Positions 60,601 through 64,000 of a stretch of 64,000 nucleotides of DNA are shown one piece after another (within the stretch, counting starts at the first letter, position 1; each line of letters opens with the position of its first letter). Location of the stretch: NCBI GenBank assembly GCA_018873225.1, contig JAEILZ010000002.1, positions 5,270,001-5,334,000 on the forward strand. The letters run 5' to 3'. The notes under the pieces are model-generated. The model ran no database searches. It saw nothing but the letters and a program-made list of their open reading frames with translations, and was not told where the DNA came from. The position numbers and the translations under genes are program-made. The DNA comes from [Phialemoniopsis] sp. UDSM-2020. Its lineage: Eukaryota; Ascomycota; Sordariomycetes; Thyridiales; Thyridiaceae.

Positions 60601-63600
60601 TTTGCTGAAGTGGTTTCTCGTTCCTTTTCCCTGCGGCGGCGCGCGGCTTCGGGCCCTGCCGTGTGATGTGACTGATCAGATTCCAGCACGTTACTCAGCG
60701 CAGCTTCCGTTGAAGCTTCCGAAGTTCGCACTCCCGGAGACTTGCTGTGCGATCCGGTTGGACTCTTGCACGCTCTGTGAGTTGCCAACAGGTCATTGTG
60801 GTGCTCAGCTTTGCTGGCCCCTTCACTCCTGAAACAAAGATGCTGGTCTTCCTGGCCTCATTGCCATCATAGCGTGGCAAAATTTTCTTCAGACGCCGAT
60901 CATCAGGTACGTACCGGCCAGATCGACGATCAGACGGGGGAAGAAACCAGGGAAAAGACGCGCGGATAGCACTGACGATCCGCTGTCAATTTTTTGGTGC
61001 CAGGGCCACTAGGCGATCATCGGGTCCGTCCTAGAGGCCAAGCTACCCGTGCAATCTGTCTGGAGCAAAGCTGGAGCAGGAAAGTGAGCAGACGCATTGT
61101 TTCTGCCTCCCCTGGTCCTGCAGCATGCATTAGCAGGTATTGGAGCGGGGAAGGATGTGCGCTGTCTTTGCGCACCATCTCTGTGCTAGCCATCTGGCAT
61201 TCTGATATGCCAGGTCTGCAAAGCTGGTGCCAATCGGACGCCCTGCTTTCCGCAGTGTAACATGTTTCCCCAAGAAAACATGGTGATACAGGTAGGGTAT
61301 GTAATGTAACGGTATCCAGGCCGGTACCTAGCCAAGGTCCTGGATGGTTGGTCGTCCTGGGAGAAATGATGGACGCGACTGGTTCCGAGATCTAAGTGTA
61401 ACAGAGGCAATGATCTGCCAACCTATCAGAACGCTGCCTGCTGAAAGAGGGTGCATGGCTTTATCGTCCGGCTCATGCGCAGCGGGCAGCCTGGCTACAG
61501 GATCGCTGTGTGCAAGAGGAGCCGGCGGCGTGCAAGGCCTAGAGCAGACGGGCAAGCAGTGTTACAAATGTGCCACACTTGGCGGCAGCGGACCGGTCAG
61601 CACGCGTTGGTGGCCGGTGAAGGAAAACAGGGTCTAGTCCGCGTTGAATATGCATTGTGAGAGGTGATGGATCAATTATCAGACTCGTAAAGGTTCTCCT
61701 TCGTTCGAGGAGTGTGAGGGTCTGGCCTTGGCTGGAAGGATTTGTGAGGGACGACACCGTGGAGGCTCCATGAGGTGTATTGTACGTACATGCAACATGC
61801 ATGTGTTAACGCATACTCCGTATTATGTGTATACACTCCAGTGGAAGTCTTGGCCAACGGTCAGGATTGATCGCCATGCCCACCGACCGTTGTGTCCGCG
61901 AGGTCCGTTACCTCTGCCGTGTCAAGCCTGTCCCGTCGGCGAAGCCCATGTCAAAAGCCGGCCGCATAACAGCTCGCATGAGACCTGCAGCTGGCATCGA
62001 GACGCGGCGCAACCATGATTGTTGCCATTGGTGCGTTGCTACTTTGGCTCGACTTTGATTAGCTTCGCTCGGCGCGAAAAAGTATGATGTGCGGCATCCT
62101 GCCTTCTGCGTTGCTCGGTGACTTGAACCTGGGAAAGAGAAAGATGCACAGTGTACAGTGCATTTAGCTTCGTTCTGGCTCAGGCCAAAGTAGACCTACC
62201 GTAGCGGCCCGGTGGAGGACTGGAGACAATGATGGGATATGGATGAGGCCATTCGCGAAGTTTACTGAGCAAGGTAAAGGGCGGAGGAGAAGGAGCAAGG
62301 CCCATCCAAGCCCTTGCAGAAGCTTGGGACGCAAGTGCGGACGCCGTTGTGATTTCCGATTTCAGGTGCATCAAATTGATGCCTGTAGTGGGCAGGTGCA
62401 GATCAAGGGTCCGAACTAACTTCCCAAGCGCGGGCAACTACCAGGATGGTCGAGAGAACCTGTCACATTTCGAGTCCCCTCTCTTTCAATGTTCTCTTGA
62501 CGCTCACAGCATTCACTGTGCAAATTCGTGATGGATATTGAGGCTGCTCAGTACAGTGCTCTCCATCTCAACAAAAACAGCGATCGGATGAGCTTCCTCC
62601 AGCAAGCAGCATTGGCAAGGTACTTCGTACTCGATGCTCAAGATCACATCCCCACTGGTGGGTGCATATCCATTTCTCAAAGGCTTTGGCGAGAGCTCCC
62701 TACTGCAAGCCACACCGACTAAGAATCTCCCCAAGGCGTTCCCACCGTGTCTCGTACTCACCGAATCTGTCTCGGCTGCTTGAACCATTCTATGTACACA
62801 GGTCTTCTGCCCCGCCGCAAAGCTCGCTCTTGGAAAAGAAACATGCACGTCTTGCATCACATACATTCAAGTCCGTGCAATCCTTGGCGGCACTGCCCGG
62901 AGAATTACTAGAAGGAGCAACATGAACTCTGATCTGGGTTGGATTGCACATATGATCGGGACGCCCGACGGCTTTCCCAGGGAAGGACTTGTCGACGCCA
63001 GCGGCCTTTTGATTTCTAGGCTTACCACGGCACTTTTGCTGTTGCCCTGAGGGGGTGCGTATTGTTTTTCGAGTGGCTCTCCACAGGAGCAAGCCTCTGT
63101 CGCTCTGTGAATCGTTGGTGCCCAACTGCTTGTTGCTAACGGCAGTTGTCACAGAGGGGTCTCTAGTGGCTCGAGTCGCGAGCTTCTCGGCCGTCGAGCC
63201 CGGGGTCAAAACCCATGCAAAGCACTGGATCGACAGCCAACGTCTTTGTAGGCCGGTTTGCATCAGCACCCTAAGGAGACCCTAGATCGATGTGGCTCAG
63301 CACCCAACTTGTCGATCCCTCTCTTATCAGCGCGGTGATCGACACACCAGAATTTCCCGATCAGTAATTTTTTGGGAACCGCTCTTTCCACCGAAGCTGA
63401 ACACAGACCGATCTCAAGGAATGCTGAACCAACCTGTCCAGGTCGTCTTGTTTTCGCGCATCAGAGTCCGGAATCTCGGCAGAGAGTGTCAAAACGTGCA
63501 TTCTGGCCGTTAATGTAGTCATGGGTCGATCTGTCTCTGTTGGGTATGGTCCTGTCCATAAAGCAACCAGTTTTGACGCTAGCATCGCATAATGCTACGC

Positions 63601-64000
63601 ACACCCACCAAGAATGGGGTACGGTCATATCACATCGTCGCACCGCCGCCGGCCTCAACTCGCTTCATCAGAGAAGGAAAATCGAAGGGCGCCCACCCTG
63701 TTCGAAGCTCGGGCACCATGGCCAAGCTGAGAGAGTTGACCGAGCAGCGATGTGCCCGTCAGTGTCCGTGCGAGAATTAGTCACTCAGCCATCTACGGGG
63801 CACTTCTATCTTTGCCGTTGGCCATGAACAATTGCATTCAAAACTATCCGCGCAAACGACCCAAATATTCTCAAGGACAACAATCAGGGGTCTGCAACAT
63901 ACCTAGCTATGAGTACCAATTGTGGACTGGATTTGGGCATCAACAGTGCTACTTCTGTCAATGCAGATCTACAAGTACTTACAGTGGCTCCCACTATCCG
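57610..64000. other. Gene-free flank downstream of nsdD to the window edge
   Basis: About 57610-58700 is probably nsdD 3' UTR and flank. Beyond it only frames of up to about 160 codons are seen, lacking ATG starts or domains. A 13-T run lies near 59650 and a short GC spike at about 59350-59385. The 9-mer TACTCCGTA is at 61814-61822. No RNA gene or mobile element was recognised. Confidence 0.55.

Overview
The window is nuclear DNA of a filamentous ascomycete (Pezizomycotina, most likely a Sordariomycete; genus not determinable from what I can see). The reasons are short introns of 55-121 nt with GTAAGT-type donors and CTAAC branch points, fungus-specific families (GH72 GPI-anchored glucanosyltransferase, SIN component Cdc14, Bzz1 with a C1 domain, NsdD-type GATA factor), pyrimidine-rich leaders and about 50-55% GC. 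No tRNA, rRNA, CRISPR array, intact transposon or secondary-metabolite cluster was recognised. All gene models were built by hand-joining exons; most splice junctions restore a conserved protein motif exactly.

Left part (1-33.5 kb), ordinary gene-dense housekeeping DNA: cdc14 (+, septation initiation network), a cysteine-rich single-pass membrane protein (-), 5-oxoprolinase (-, glutathione cycle), a GH72 beta-1,3-glucanosyltransferase (-, cell wall), bzz1 (-, F-BAR/C1/SH3 actin-endocytosis adaptor) head-to-head with dbp5 (+, mRNA-export DEAD-box helicase), hem2 (-, porphobilinogen synthase) tail-to-tail with dbp5, an unrecognised 732-aa disordered protein with an internal repeat (-), a 104-aa basic His/Thr/Arg-rich protein (-), a Tyr_phosphatase3-type phosphatase (-) head-to-head with a PXA-PX-Nexin_C membrane protein (+). 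These genes do not form one pathway. Several concern cell surface, membrane and septation, but that may be coincidence.

Right part (33.5-64 kb) is very different. About 30.5 kb contains a single convincing gene, the developmental GATA regulator nsdD (56081-57609, +). A 22.6-kb stretch upstream and at least 6.4 kb downstream have no supported coding sequence, yet base composition is mostly normal, not the AT-rich debris expected of RIP-mutated transposons. I read this as an oversized regulatory or untranslated territory around nsdD. It holds small hairpins, palindromes and recurrent 9-mers. The nsdD 5' end has two possible in-frame starts separated by an intron, and an upstream ORF overlaps the first start; this is the most testable regulatory device in the window.
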